Of a DNA stretch of 64,000 bases, positions 1 through 12,800 are shown in pieces. The DNA is from Clavelina lepadiformis (taxonomy: Eukaryota > Chordata > Ascidiacea > Aplousobranchia > Clavelinidae), in the NCBI RefSeq assembly GCF_947623445.1, contig NC_135245.1:19785501-19849500 (forward strand), read 5' to 3'. The notes under the pieces were generated by a model. The model was given only the letters and a program-made list of their open reading frames with translations. It was not told where the DNA came from and searched no databases. How positions within the stretch are numbered: position 1 is the first letter of the stretch; each line of letters begins with the position of its first letter. The position numbers were made by a program, and so were the translations under genes.

Positions 1-3000
1 ACGGCAAAGAGATGAGCTGTAAGTGTAACTATTTAAGTGCAATTTTGACAGAATCACATTTCTTTTTATAAATCTTATCACTCTGTGCCCTTTGCTTTAT
101 ATTAAAGTCGATTTATCGCTGGAAAATGTAGGCTTTTGTATGCTTACTTGTGTTGTTTCAGAAATTTAGCCATCTGCGAGTATCTTCGTTCAAATGGATA
201 CACCAAATCACTGGAGGCCTTTCGCGAAGAGACAGACCTTGTCAGTGTGGTTGCGGGTTATTTTAAAACAATGTGTTTTTATTTTATTATTTAACTAGTC
301 ATGCGACAATTTATTAGAAATTGGAATTTTGGGAACAAAAATGATCATATGATCTAATGATCATCATATGATCACTTTAATCAGTTCTTGTAGATCTAAA
401 CACATAATTATGGTAAATGTGGTCTTAAATGATCAGTTTATTGAAATCCCATTTAAAAACTCATTTTATTTCAGGCTATAATAATTTACGTGGGCAATGT
501 AGCCAACTACGTTCTCACTTCACCATTTTGAAGTAAAGTAGGCTGCGTAAGAACAAACGCTTTGTCACATAATCAATTGTTATCTTACTAAAATACGTAT
601 CTTGAAGCACCAGATATAATACAGTGCTATGGATTGAATTAATGCTGGTTGTAAAATGGCAGCAAGTGGCATAGATAGGACACTTTAAGACAAGATTTTG
701 TCCTTTCCTACCTAATGAAACCACTCGCTTAATTGGACCAATTTGTATTGGTCCCGATATGGTCTGATTAAATGGGGTGTTACAGGCATTGCACCCTCTG
801 GATATCTGTGGAAATATCAGATTTACCTGTTAAGAAAATTAGAATCGAAAATATAATTGTCTTAGAAAGTATGTTTCGTGTACATAATAAAGATATTTAA
901 TCTAACAAAACTTTTTGATAATGTTTTAAATACCTACAGTTTTCATGTTTTTATTGATATTATTTCCAATAGAGTGATCAGCCAGACAAAAAATATGAAG
1001 GGCTAATGGAGAAAAAATGGACATCAGTTGTTAGATTGCAACGCAAGGTATGTGTAGACTACTGACTATATCCTGGCATGTTTAACCTAATCACGGTACT
1101 TTTGCTGAACAAGCCTCAAGTTGACTTCTTACTACCAAGATTGTGTGATAATGTTTTGCATGTCTTAGTATTGTAATTCACTTTCTGGTATGACAAGTTA
1201 TAGTCAGGGCCGGGCAGCCTTTGCAAAAGTAGTAGCTGCCGCAGCAATAAAATAGTCGCCTGCTTTGAACATTAATATATGTTGAAAGTGTGCTGTAAAT
1301 GATAAACTCGACATATGACATAGTGGTAGATGTGTTGACGTGCTTGAATTCTTATTTGGTTTGATGAAAACAATCTCACACTAAAATGCATTTTCATACA
1401 TTGTCATTGAGTGACAACAAAAGGAAAAAATGGCAAATGGAAAGAAGTTATGGGGAACCCCCTGATTCTTCTTAAAAGCAAAAAACTTTCACATGCCTTA
1501 GTCTTTTAAATCTTGCCCGGTTCTGTAGAAATTATAAGTGAAGTTTATAAAAACGACGCAAACCCGTCAGTGCAACATCGCCATGTTTTTGTAAAACATT
1601 CAGGTCATGGATTTGGAGGCGAAGTTGGGAGAGCTCCAGAAAGAAACTCGAGATGGTGTAACACCTCACAATAAGAAGGATCCATCAGAGTGGATTCCTC
1701 GTCCTCCAGAGCGTTGTGCTCTCAGCGGACATAGGAGCACAATCACCAGAGTCATTTTTCATCCCGTATATAGCCTGGTTGTCTCCGCTGCCGAAGACAC
1801 GACGATTAAGGTGAGTTGGTTGCATTGTCCTCCAAGATTATTATTCCTATTTAGATGCTACTTTTTGCTCGAATGTTTACTAACAAGCTAAAACTTATTA
1901 GGATATTTTACATTCACACATTTTAGCAATTTCCAAATTGATTGTGTTGTTACTGTTGCCTCACATTAGGCGGGAGATAGTTGCATAAAGCTGGTGATGT
2001 GTGTCTCAATATCAACAGTTGCTGTAGTGTGTGATGTGCTTGTGTTTCTAGGAAACATGTATGTTATGTCACATTGCTAAATGCCTAACAAGAAAGCCTG
2101 ATATAATGAGACACGCCCAATTACACCTGAAATGGCTAATTGCTTTATGACCTAATTGTATGAAATTTCAAACAACTCAACTGTTTATTTTAACAACTGC
2201 ATAGTCACTGTCAAGTAGTAGAATGCACTGTAGTCTATAAGTTGGTATAATTTGTAGAAGTTGTAGGTTCTGTACTAAGCTATATGTATTTTATATGGAC
2301 GAAGTTATACATTTTATATTTTACCAAAATTTGTTCAAGAAGGATTTGCTGGATATGGTTGGTTGTCAGTTGATGCTCTATGCTTTATTTCTTCAACATG
2401 TGATGTTTGCGTTATACTAAAATTGTGTAAATAATACCGACACAACACCTGAACATTAAGTAGGTGGCCTTGTATGCATTGCACTTTCACTTCTCAATGA
2501 AATATTCATGACCATTGAAGTCTTTCTGCTCTGTCACGGCCACTACACAGACAGATGATGTGCCGTAACATGCTGAGTATTTCTTGCTTAGTGCCCTGGC
2601 TACTGTTTTTTATCTCTTGTGAACAGATGGTCATGATTTTAGCAACAACATCCTGGTTATACCATAATCTGTAGTGTCTGCTAATGGAAAACACTTTCGT
2701 GTCCTTTTTGTATTTGGACTGCTAGCTTGTCAGCCACAACTCTTGCTACTTGCCATGTAACAGAGCAAATCTTAAAGGGCATGTGTTTCTATATGATTGT
2801 GCATTGCTGGGTGTCAGAGGAAAAATGGTATCAAATAAACATGATTTTGAACGTGAAAGTGTTAAATGATAAAACAGTGGATTGTTTTCCCGGTTCTTTT
2901 GTGTTCAATGTTCTTGCCGCAGTGTTAAGACACTGGCTGACACAAGTATGTGACTGCTTGTTTGTAAGCCGGGTTTTAACTGGAAGTCATGGTTTAGTTG

Positions 3001-6000
3001 ATGTAATATATACTTAGTTGATTGATGTCAAGTCTTGAACTTTGTATCAGACATGTCATAAATGCTGATGAATCATGAACGCATGACATGAAGTTGTTAT
3101 AAAAATTTAAATCATTAACTTAAAATCTATCACAGAAGAAGTTTATAGATTTGCCAACTGGTTTATTCCAGTTTGATCATAGACATATTTATTTTTTCTG
3201 TAAGGTATTATCTACATAGAAAAATTAGCTATTCTTCATAACTATATTTTGATTGAACATAGTTCAGCTTGTGTTCATCACACAAGTACTAACCACTTAC
3301 ATAGCAGTGTTCACCATGGTTTGTGTTACGCCTTCCTCAAAGATATAGTTTCTTGTCATATGGCTTGTTAAATGAGATTTCTGTTTTAATAGGTTTGGGA
3401 TTATGAAACTGGCGATTTTGAGCGAACTTTGAAAGGTCACACTGATGCCGTACAGGACCTTTCATTCGACTCGACTGGAAAAATGCTCGGTACAAAAACT
3501 TGTCCACCGCTATGGTTTTCAATAGGAATATTCACTTGTTAATCCATATTAGTTATAGCTGATTTCCTCACAAAACATGCCTTTATTGGTCAATCCTCAC
3601 ATAATCTGAATGAGTTTAGATTGAGTTTCGGTTGTTATTTTACATCAGCCATAAGTTCACATTATAGCACCAACTGTGCATTGGAATGCTACATATTGCC
3701 AAATCCAATAATGTTATCCTTATTTGTTGTTCAAATGCATGTCACCAAAGTTAAATGCTGTAATGAATGATATATGCTTGCCTTAGTATACATTCACAGG
3801 GCAGTGACATAAAAAATTAGAAAACGCTTGGGCACATTTTTTTAATTATAAAAGGAAATACATGAAACTTGCAATATACATCATAGTATAGATAAACACA
3901 TCTTACTGTGTTTTATTGTAGCGTCATGTTCTGCCGATCTGTCAATCAAAATATGGGACTTTACGGACTACGAATGCACCAAGACACTCACAGGTAAGCA
4001 GGAATTGTTCTTCAAATTTAAATGCTTAAAGTCTGCTAAGTTTCACTCTTTTTGCCTTGTCAGTTTTGTGGCATCATCATTGACTTGTTATGTAATAAAC
4101 TTGTCATTGTTAGGTCACGACCACAACGTATCATCGATCTGTTTCATGCCAGACGGAGACCACATTGTATCAGCCAGTCGAGACAAAACAATTAAATTAT
4201 GGGAACTTGCGTCTGGGTAGTTCATTAACTGTTTTAACAATCTGTGTCCTGCTGTTACTTTTTCCAACTGAATAATTTTAGTTCTATTCATATCAAGTTT
4301 CTTCCCATTGTAGTTACTGTAGCTTTCTTTTTGTTGTTGGGTTATTAGTCACAAGTAATCTTTTTACTGTCCTTCTATCATCACTGTTGAACTTTGACCT
4401 TGCAGCTACTGCATAAGAACGTTCACCGGACATCGCGAGTGGGTGAGGATGGCTCGGCCGAGCTCGGATGGAACGATGCTTGCCAGTTGTTCCAACGACC
4501 AAACTGTAAGTGCATCCCCATCTATATGCTGTGTCATAAAGCGGCTTAAAGTGTTACATTGCAATCATTATGTTGTACTGTGCTTGTATAATTCCGATAT
4601 GTTACGTAATCGAACTGTGAACTGCACATGATTACTGATCGATGATTGTTTTGTCTTTTATTGTCGGTCGAATTGGTCTTAAACACTAGGTTAGTGTTAA
4701 GTTACTTGTGTTGTACAGGTGCGCATTTGGATGACAACCACAAGAGAATGTAAGATGGAATTACGTGAACACGACCATGTCGTTGAGTGTGTGTCATGGG
4801 CACCAGAGAGTGCTATTCCAAATATATGTGCAGCGGTAGGTGTTGAGGTGAGATTCGTTAAAATTTGTTTTGGTAAATATTTTGTACTGCAATATAAGGT
4901 CACTGCTTAAGCCCGTCACTTCCTTGTGTGATTATTTTCGTATTAGTTTTATGAAAGACTTAGAGCAGTGGTTCTCAACCGGTTACCCCTCTTTATTACT
5001 CCTTTCTTATTTTTCCTCCCAATCCCCCCCCCCCCCCCCCCCCCCGGAACAAATTTTCTCCCAGGAATTAAAAATTCCTCTCTTAGAGAGCCAAGTCACT
5101 CCTGGTTGAGAGCCTCTGGCTTAGAGTCTGTTTATTTCAACTCATTGACAAAAATCGAACTTATGGCACTTTGTAGCCTTGACACTGTCCATAAACATTT
5201 GGTTATTTTATTGTTGTGGAATTTAGTTTTTAATTTAAAACACTCTGGCTCTGTAGAATAGATTGTAACTAAATGACGACATGTGATCAGGTTCGAAAAG
5301 GCGAAAAGATCGGACCCTTTATTGTGTCGGGTTCTCGTGACAAAACCCTTCGAATTTGGGACACGTCCACCAGCCAGTGTGTTTTTACTTTGATTGGCCA
5401 CGATAACTGGGTACGTGGGGCTGTGTTTCACCCACGAGGAAAGTACCTCCTCTCTACATCAGATGACAAAACTTTACGAGTTTGGGATCTCAAGAATAGG
5501 AGATGCCATAAGACTCTTGCTGCTCATGAACATTTTGTCACAGACCTCGGTGAGTTTATGAAGTTTTCGTGAAAGTTTTGTCGCAGTCGATTAATTCTCG
5601 ATGGCAACATAAGGCCAGGAAATTGCCCACGTTATCTGAATGGATGAATTTGAAGGGTTTTTATGTTTGTACAGATCTTGATATTGATAAGTTGGCAGCG
5701 ATGCAAATTATGCTGTAAGTTATTGTAGATAGATTATAGAAATCAACCAAACTTGCTCATACAAATTTTGTGCTGAAATGTCTCACAATACTTCCACCAG
5801 CCTTAAGGTCAATAACGCAGCTGAAAGTTTTTCGTTTTACATTTTTGTCCTGCTTGAAGAGTTAAGCATATTTGAGGGATTCGTGTTCATGAGATTAGCA
5901 GTATAGTCAATTATTCAGCATATTAATTAGTTTTGAGTTTATTTTGGTTCATCCTCAGTTAAAATATTTTAGAGACCCATGGCTACAGTATCGTAGCGCA

Positions 6001-6446
6001 TGAAGGTCTACTTGAAATCATTTAGAAATAAATAAATTTTCCCACACATATTTTACACTTGAGTTCATTGCACAATGTACATAGTTGAGTGGTGTATTTC
6101 CTCCATAATCGCTGTCCTGATTCACCATAGATATCTTATCTCAATTCGCTTAGAATCGAGTCGTGTCAATTTGATCGTAGTTGTTCACTTACTGGGCTCT
6201 TACTGCACTTACTGTATAACCTCAGTAAGCTGCATTTTAAAAACAGGTTATATAGTAGCTTACTGTTTAGCAAAATAGTTGTTTAAAATTTTAGTAAACT
6301 CTTTATCGTAGCAATTGTTTTGTGACCTGACATTCCTCATTTAACAAAACTGTTTTATATTTTGCTTCTCAGATGTGCACAAGACAGCGCCGTACATCGT
6401 CACAGGTAGCGTTGACCTCCTGGTTAAGGTTTGGGAGTGTCGGTGA
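1..6446 (+). CDS. PAFAH1B1: LIS1 / PAFAH1B1 (5' end cut by window edge)
   Basis: Regulator of cytoplasmic dynein and non-catalytic subunit of platelet-activating-factor acetylhydrolase 1B; in animals it acts in nuclear migration, spindle positioning and neuronal movement. Exons read in continuous frame: 1-18, 162-240, 973-1047, 1604-1810, 3393-3489, 3922-3993, 4114-4216, 4406-4505, 4719-4847, 5291-5549, 6373-6446 (stop TGA). The first visible codons give RQRDEL, the LisH start, followed by [10 protein letters not shown] short coiled coil follows, then [10 protein letters not shown] and seven WD repeats with typical WD/GH spacing: [68 protein letters not shown] and HEHFVTDL. The protein ends KVWECR, the usual LIS1 terminus. 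Only about the first five residues lie outside the window. All phases agree across the ten introns, so the gene looks intact. No other family fits as well. Confidence 0.96.
1811..3392 (+). other. Long LIS1 intron 4, no further feature seen
   Basis: This 1.6-kb intron is the longest in the LIS1 gene. Short open frames occur on both strands, but none has codon use, domains or splice sites that suggest a nested gene. I see nothing else in it. Confidence 0.6.
4966..5118. mobile_element. hAT-like MITE in LIS1 intron 9
   Basis: A 153-bp element begins CAGTGGTTCTCAACC and ends GGTTGAGAGCCTCTG, which are imperfect terminal inverted repeats. It is flanked by near-matching 8-bp duplications, ACTTAGAG at 4958-4965 and GCTTAGAG at 5119-5126. 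An 8-bp target duplication and CAGTGGTT-type ends are characteristic of hAT transposons. The element is too short to encode a transposase, so it is non-autonomous. It contains a long C run at 5024-5045. Confidence 0.7.
5024..5045 (+). repeat. Poly-C run (22 C)
   Basis: Uninterrupted run of C inside the hAT-like element of LIS1 intron 9. Such runs are prone to length error in sequencing and assembly, so the exact count is uncertain. Confidence 0.85.
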
Positions 6447-7915
6447 AATTTCTGTCGTGTTGCAGTAGCAAGTGGAGTTGTTTCGGGCTCTTTCTAATCA
6501 ACAGTCATAATAATACAGCATGGACTTAAAATTTGTATACTCACACCCACATAACTTTGCAGTGATCCGGCGGTTTGACGGTGTCTGTAGTTGTAAGTGG
6601 CAAATGCACTCGATCTTAAATACTTTCTTTTTCTGTTAAAGTGGTAAATGCAGAAAGTACATGGCTGCTTTGGCTCAAATGCTTTAACATTTGACTTTAA
6701 CGTACCCAGTGTAATATTAACTTTTATCAATAGTCATAGAAATCAAAGAACTTTCTCCGTGTAATCCTCCCCCGCTTGATTTTTACAGTTGTAGGACTTT
6801 TTAGCGTTAACAGTTTCATAGAGTAGTCCCTGATAAGTTTCCATCACTCGTGACATACTTACCTTTAAAAACTTTCCTGTTTACCGATCATAACTCAACC
6901 AATTAACGAGAAATCTTATGTTGGTTCTGCCCATGTTCGACTCTTTGTCAAAAGTTTCAGTTATTTGTAGGCAATTGCATAATTAGTCTGGTAATACGTT
7001 TCTATAGTGACCCCCTGGATTTTGGTACACCAGTGCCACCTTTCGGCTTCAGCTGCGGCGTCTATGTCTGGAAGTGGCGCCCAGCCTTTATTTGAAGCGG
7101 CCACGAATATCATTATATTGTCGTATGTCCGGTATAGATAACAACTCACAACTTTTAAGTCCGTGCTTTGAAGAATTTGTAAATAATTTGCGCTTTTCAA
7201 TATTCTTCGCCTTTTATTTAAAACGCTTATATTTGCCGTCAATTTACTTTGTAAAACCACTAAACGCGTTGCATTGTTGTGTAATCTCATGTCTTTGTGA
7301 TGTCATAATTACGTAGTAAGTCAATCTGTAGGATGTATTCAAATAAAAATGACGTCACACTGTACTTTTACATCGTTACATCATTTTAGGACGTCATTCA
7401 GCACTGCACGATCAACTAATTAGTAGTTTCGTCACAAGTGTTGTTTGTGACATGACAATAATAAACTCCTTGCATGCTCTCAAGTTAGCACTAATTTTTC
7501 CACACCACAAACTCCTTCGGATCTTGTAAAACTTTCCTGAATTTGCGCGCGGTTGTCGATCCAAGGTTTGGAAATGAATTTCGACGCAAACTATTAGTGA
7601 GAAAACTTTTTGAAATTATTGCAAGATATTTTTGTGTTGTTGTTTAATGTTGAACGCATCAAATTGAAACGGTGTTGAAATATAATATGTCTATAGCAAC
7701 AATGAGATTGTCTTCTGTTCAAACCAACAGTATAGAATATTACACGAGACAAAACATCTTCAACAAAAGACCTCCATTTTTTGAAGGCAAGCACAGACGG
7801 TTGTGTTTATTGAAACCAAGATGACGATAACTCAATAATTAGACGTGGCCGGTTACAAGGATAGTTTCATTCATAAATTGATTTCGGCGGAAGATGTGCT
7901 TTAATTAAACCCGTC
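6447..7915. other. LIS1 3' UTR and spacer
   Basis: The stretch follows the LIS1 stop codon. Candidate polyadenylation hexamers AATAAA lie at about 7342-7347 and 7460-7465 on the + strand, and either could end the LIS1 transcript. Open frames on both strands look like chance: no domain, no paired splice sites. Nothing else is recognised. Confidence 0.5.
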
Positions 7916-7923
7916 TATAAAAG
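7916..7923 (+). promoter_or_regulatory. TATA box of the tetraspanin relic
   Basis: The octamer TATAAAAG lies 59 bp upstream of the ATG of the broken tetraspanin gene, a sensible spacing for a TATA box and a short 5' leader. It suggests the relic is a decayed ordinary gene with its own promoter, not a processed retrocopy. Confidence 0.5.
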
Positions 7924-7981
7924 TTCGGTCTCGGGCTGTCAGAGTCGTCCGAGCTTAGATTGGAACAACAGGATAAGAAGA

Positions 7982-8718
7982 ATGGGAAATTGCTGCGCAT
8001 AGTCCGAGTTCATCATGTTTTTGTTCAATTTTCTCTTCTACGTCCGTTGATTTCATGAAATTTTGTCCGAGATTTAACCTTGTAGTTTAACTGTTAGTTG
8101 ACCAATGATTGATCAAACACTACGGCGTTAAGTATAATTGCTGAACATGGCGTTTACAGACGCCAAAGCGTTACTTAAAATTTTTATGGGCCAGGTCAGC
8201 GGAGGGACGTTGTTGGGAGTTGGGAGCAAGTTTTCAGCAGATTCTCTCCATTTCCAACTCCGCTCTTTTCTCCAGAGTTTGGATTTTACTCTTTTTCGGA
8301 GGCTTTTCTTCCTAGGACTGGTCGGATGTTGCGGGGCGCTGGATGAGAGCAAATGCCTCCTTCTGACTTTCGTTGTGGTCATTTTCTTGATCTTTCTCCT
8401 GCAGATTTTAGGAGGAATCATCGCTTTCGTCTACTTGCCCAGCGTGAGCTGATCAGGAAATGATGAAGCGGTTATATTTTTTCATTTAATTGATTTCCAT
8501 CTAGTTGTCAATTAACTTTAATTATTTCTGAACCGAAGCAATTTGAACTAGTTTAAAAATATGTACAAGAATAACCAAGGGCATTGATACTGAAGTGCAT
8601 CTTACAAGAATCGTTTTTCCACTCCAAGGTTGAGCGTTTGATGAAGAATTCGATTATCAGCGAGTATGGCAACTTGAACGGAAAACGCGTCACAAAAGAT
8701 AACTAGGACACGTTGCAG
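7982..8718 (+). pseudogene. Tetraspanin pseudogene (5' half)
   Basis: Tetraspanins are four-helix membrane proteins that organise membrane microdomains. Three decayed exons are visible. Exon 1 (7982-8041) reads MGNCCA, then a TAG stop at 8000-8002, then SEFIMFLFNFLFY, a typical first helix. Exon 2 (8195-8443) continues VSGGTLLGVG and, after a shortened second helix, gives GCCGALDESKCLLLTF and a hydrophobic third helix ending AFVYLPS before a GTGAGC donor. Exon 3 (8629 to about 8718) reads SIISEYGNLNGKRVTKDN, TAG at 8704-8706, DTLQS; the stop replaces the Trp expected in the W-D-x-x-Q motif of the large extracellular loop. The diagnostic CCG exon and fourth helix are not found downstream. With two in-frame stops, a shortened helix and a missing 3' half, this is a pseudogene that retains introns and a TATA box. 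Confidence 0.8.
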
Positions 8719-9870
8719 TCTGTGGCGATTAGCTGACTGACATCAAATTTACTAACTTTGTTCTGAAATCTTCGAATTAGGCTAATTTTTGAACTTACCC
8801 TAAATATCTTACTTTGTAGAAAACTTACCAATTACATATATATTGCTGGTCATGGCAAGGATAGTTTTTACCAACGATTTTCTAAAATTGTTTACAAAGA
8901 TGCAACTTCATGTATATGATGACAATTTTACCCCATATAGGCCTACTGCAAGTCTTCAAAATCTGGCATTTTTCGCCGACCATAGGTTTATAAAGATCTA
9001 ACTTTTGCTATTTTCGAAAGCTACTTCTTGGTTACTTTAAATTGGGTTGAAATACTTGTGATCACAAACTACATATATAAGCTTGCTTAAGGGTTCACTG
9101 TCGTTAAATGTCAAAACTTTGCAGACTGAAACTAAGATCAGCTTGGACTCCAGAAGCCTTCAAACTTAACGCATGTATAGGCGGCAGTCATACGAATTCA
9201 TAATATCATGGAGGGGACTATTTTGCTGATCGACGCAAATCAATGGCATGCTTTGAAGTCAAGTTTATTCTTTCTCAAGAAAAATTTGACTCTCTGTCTT
9301 CGTTACTCTATCCGTGGATACTTTTGCTGTTTCTCTCGATTTAAGCGGCTCGGAACTGAAAAATAAAATGGACTATACAGTAATATTCGAATGCTCTGAC
9401 ATCTAGCCTATTAGACTACACTTGCAATATCTTAGTAAAGGTATCTCTATGCATTTATACGTACATGTACAATATTATGACTACATTTAGGCTACTGGTA
9501 AGTATGAATTTATTTTGCGCAAAGGACTAATGCTAAGCTTGTTGGTCAGTTAACAAAAGGGCAGCTGCTATCTTATGCATTCTTAACCACGAACTGTTTA
9601 TTTGAATCTCGTAAAGATTCTAATTACGTGTATCGTTTTGTCATAAGTAACTTTCTAAATTCTTCAAATGCGTTTGAACAGACCAAACAGAACATTTCAT
9701 AATCGTTCTAAAATGTTAGAAACATCAACAAAGTTTACTGTTGTCGTAATCATCGTTCCTATATGTATCTATGTTGTATTGATGGGCTGAAAAGGTTTTT
9801 CATAATCTGAGCAGGGATTGAAGTAAAAAGGAATGGAATATAGAAGTGGTAGTAATTTGCCTGGCGCCGC
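8719..9870. other. Spacer, nothing recognised
   Basis: I searched the + strand for remaining tetraspanin exons (CCG motif, fourth helix) and the - strand for CFAP100 sequence beyond its stop, and found neither. No repeat or RNA gene is evident. Confidence 0.5.
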
Positions 9871-12800
9871 TTACCGGTAGACAAGTTTTCTCCCAACTTT
9901 CTTAAAACGGTTCGCATTCGACCTCTCTAGCGCTCTCCGTGCCCGTTCTTCCTGACGATGCAGCTCCATCGCAAGTTTCTTTTCACGAAGAAGAAGGCGG
10001 CGTTGCTTGCAAGCAAAACAAGAAAATTTTTAAGATGTAGTCCAAGTGAATTCTACACCAGCACTTTAACTGATTTCTGCGTTTTGTGAAGGATGTTTGA
10101 TCAAGTTTTTCCGAAATAATTGAGAAATCTAAAATATTTCTTGAAACCTTTTCTTTATTTTTCCGAACTTCATTGACGTCTGACTTGGGCAGAGATTCAA
10201 CTTCATCAACGAGTTCCTGCATCCTCTTTTCAATACTGGTCAACATCACAAGTCCGTCCATTGTGACGAGAAGACGCCCAAACACGTTCATGTAGACCTG
10301 CATTAACCGACATTATTTCCTTCATTCTCTGAGCGTAAATATTTCCATGTACGATTATGGCTATAGAGACATATTCTAAAAAGTAAATGTAAAAATCTGT
10401 CTTGTGAAATGACGTCTTGTGTATTAATGAAAACAATTGAAGTTATTTGGAGTAGGCCTAAATGTTCATGAACCGCTCAGTAGTACAGAGAGCGTAAAGT
10501 TTCGTCTGCGCTTTACATTCTTGTAACTGTTTTCCTGCTCTTGGGCGGCGGCTGCAACTTTTGCGCAGGGGTTAGAGAAAAAAAAATGACAATTTAAGTA
10601 TAACCAATGAAAGGGTCTATCAATAAACCTATCAATCAACCTATTAATCAACCTACCAATTAACCAATAGATCACTCAATTAATGAATAAATTAATCATT
10701 TAATCAATCACTACGTAAAGAGTGCCCCCACAGAGTTACAGGGCCAGGCCGTCTCCCAATTTTATCCCCCTATAAGAGAAACAGATGCGCATTTATAGAC
10801 TTGACATCAATCATCATCATCATGATCTCTCACCTCTTCAATCTTTTGGTTAAGATCAGAGAGCGCCTTATCACCATTTTCATGGACTCCTTTATCCAGG
10901 AGATGGCACATGATTTGCAAGCTCTTAGATCGCCGATTTGTGACTTTTATCGAAGCCTGCAGGCCTTCCACTTGTTTACGTAATAATTTGACTTCTTTCT
11001 CCATCTTCTTCGTGGTTACGTCATAGGCGTGCTGGTATAAGTCAAGGTTAGAACGGTTAAAACATGAAACGACAAAATCTCAGTGAGAGTTCTTATATTA
11101 CGTAACAATTACCTTTACTTCGTCAACAGTCTCCTCCGAGTATTGGTTGTGAAGAATCAATTTCAGATTTTCCTCCTCCATATCTCGGATCAAGTTCGGA
11201 AGAAACTTAGGATCTTCCAAGAGATACGAAATCCGCTCCGTCTCTGACACGAAATAGAAACCATTTTCACGGAGTTAGAGTGTATTGTGATGGAACATAG
11301 AGCGAACAAATTACTCTTTGTTGCTTCAATTTCGTCCTCTTCCCATTCTTCCGGGTAGTTGATTTTGGTGAAAGCCAGTTGCTTGCTCATCACCGGTGAC
11401 GTCATTCTCTCCTTTGACTTCTTTGCGTCCCTGGAATGAACAGAAATTAAGACGAGTTATGCAGTGAATAAACTCAAATAATTTCGTCATAAATGAGTAT
11501 AAGGTATGAAGTAAACGCTGCAATTGACTGTAAACACAAACATACTCATTAATTGACCGCCAAGTACCAACGCATACGCTTTAGCCTGATCAATTAATTT
11601 TAAATAACAGAGATGAAAGTGACAAATCAGTTAATCGATCAGAAAGTGACATAAACCAACATGAAAATATGTGATGTGAGGAAGTGAGAAAAACATACTT
11701 GGAGATGCTGAACTGACGTTTCCTCGCTGGGATCGATGGTCGTCTCTTATTCTCTTCCTGTGCCTTCTTCTTTTTAATTCTCTCCGCTTTTCTCTTCCGA
11801 ATATTTTTCAACCTCGCTTCCCATTGCTCGGTTGTCAGGATTTTCTCGTCATTCTTCTTGTTGATGTTGTGGTGGACTTGAAGGAGGAAGGATTTGTAGC
11901 TGGAAGTGAAATCGTTTCTTTGTTATTTGACATCAGCGCAAGGTACGAATAAGTTTTACCTGAGATAATCTGCCAAGAACTCATCCATTTTAGAAATTTC
12001 CGCCTTAGCCGTGCCCAGTAAGGTTTGCATCCTACGCAGCTCGGTTATCTTTTAAACAAGTATAAATGTTATTGTGTAATTATTACTGTTTGCAAAAACG
12101 TCCGTAGTTTAAACCACCCGGCAGACGGCGCCCTCACCTTTTCCAACTTGAGCCTACTTTCCCTCTCAGAAGCTTTCATTGCATTTACAGCCGACTCGTC
12201 GTTTGCTTTCACAAATTCATTGAAGGTCTGTGCGTCTTTTTGAAGCGTCTCCGCTGTCTTCTTCAGCTGGAAAGCGAAGAATATTTGCAAAATCTCGGTC
12301 TTCATTGGAACACTCACGTCCTTTTTGCGTCACAAGGCACCTTGTATTCTTCCGCTATCCTGCGCGATTTGTACTCGTTGATCTGGTCGCGCTTCGTCTG
12401 CAGCGCGAAGTTGACGAGAAACATCTCTCGCTTCCGCTGGATCAACTCATGCGTAAACTCACGCTCCACCGGTCGAACGCGCAATTTTTGTGACGTCATA
12501 CTGAAGGCGTTGCTTATGTGTGTGGGTTTTTTTTGTAGAAATTCCTAAAACTCGATAGAGATTTGGCGGAGAGCAATACCGGAAATGGATTGCAAGAGAA
12601 TGATGTGAAAATGAACACATTGTAGAAAAATCACTGACATAGACATCGAGTAAAAGCTTAGGCCTATAGCAATTGTTTTTCTGGACTAGATTCTACCATT
12701 TCATGAGTGCGTGGTTAAAAAGTTTCGATGATATCTTACGTAAACTGTGACCTTGCCTACTCTTACTTTGTTCATTTCATCGTCCCAGGTTTTGAAGATC

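Noticed and set aside
8128-8421. 97-codon minus-strand frame rich in Lys/Arg
   Set aside because: It is antisense to the tetraspanin helix 3 exon. The + strand reading matches a family and this one does not.
8195-8443. Frameshift in helix 2 of the tetraspanin relic
   Set aside because: The exon stays open in a single frame from VSGGTLL to helix 3, so a net frameshift is not needed. The region is short and degenerate instead.
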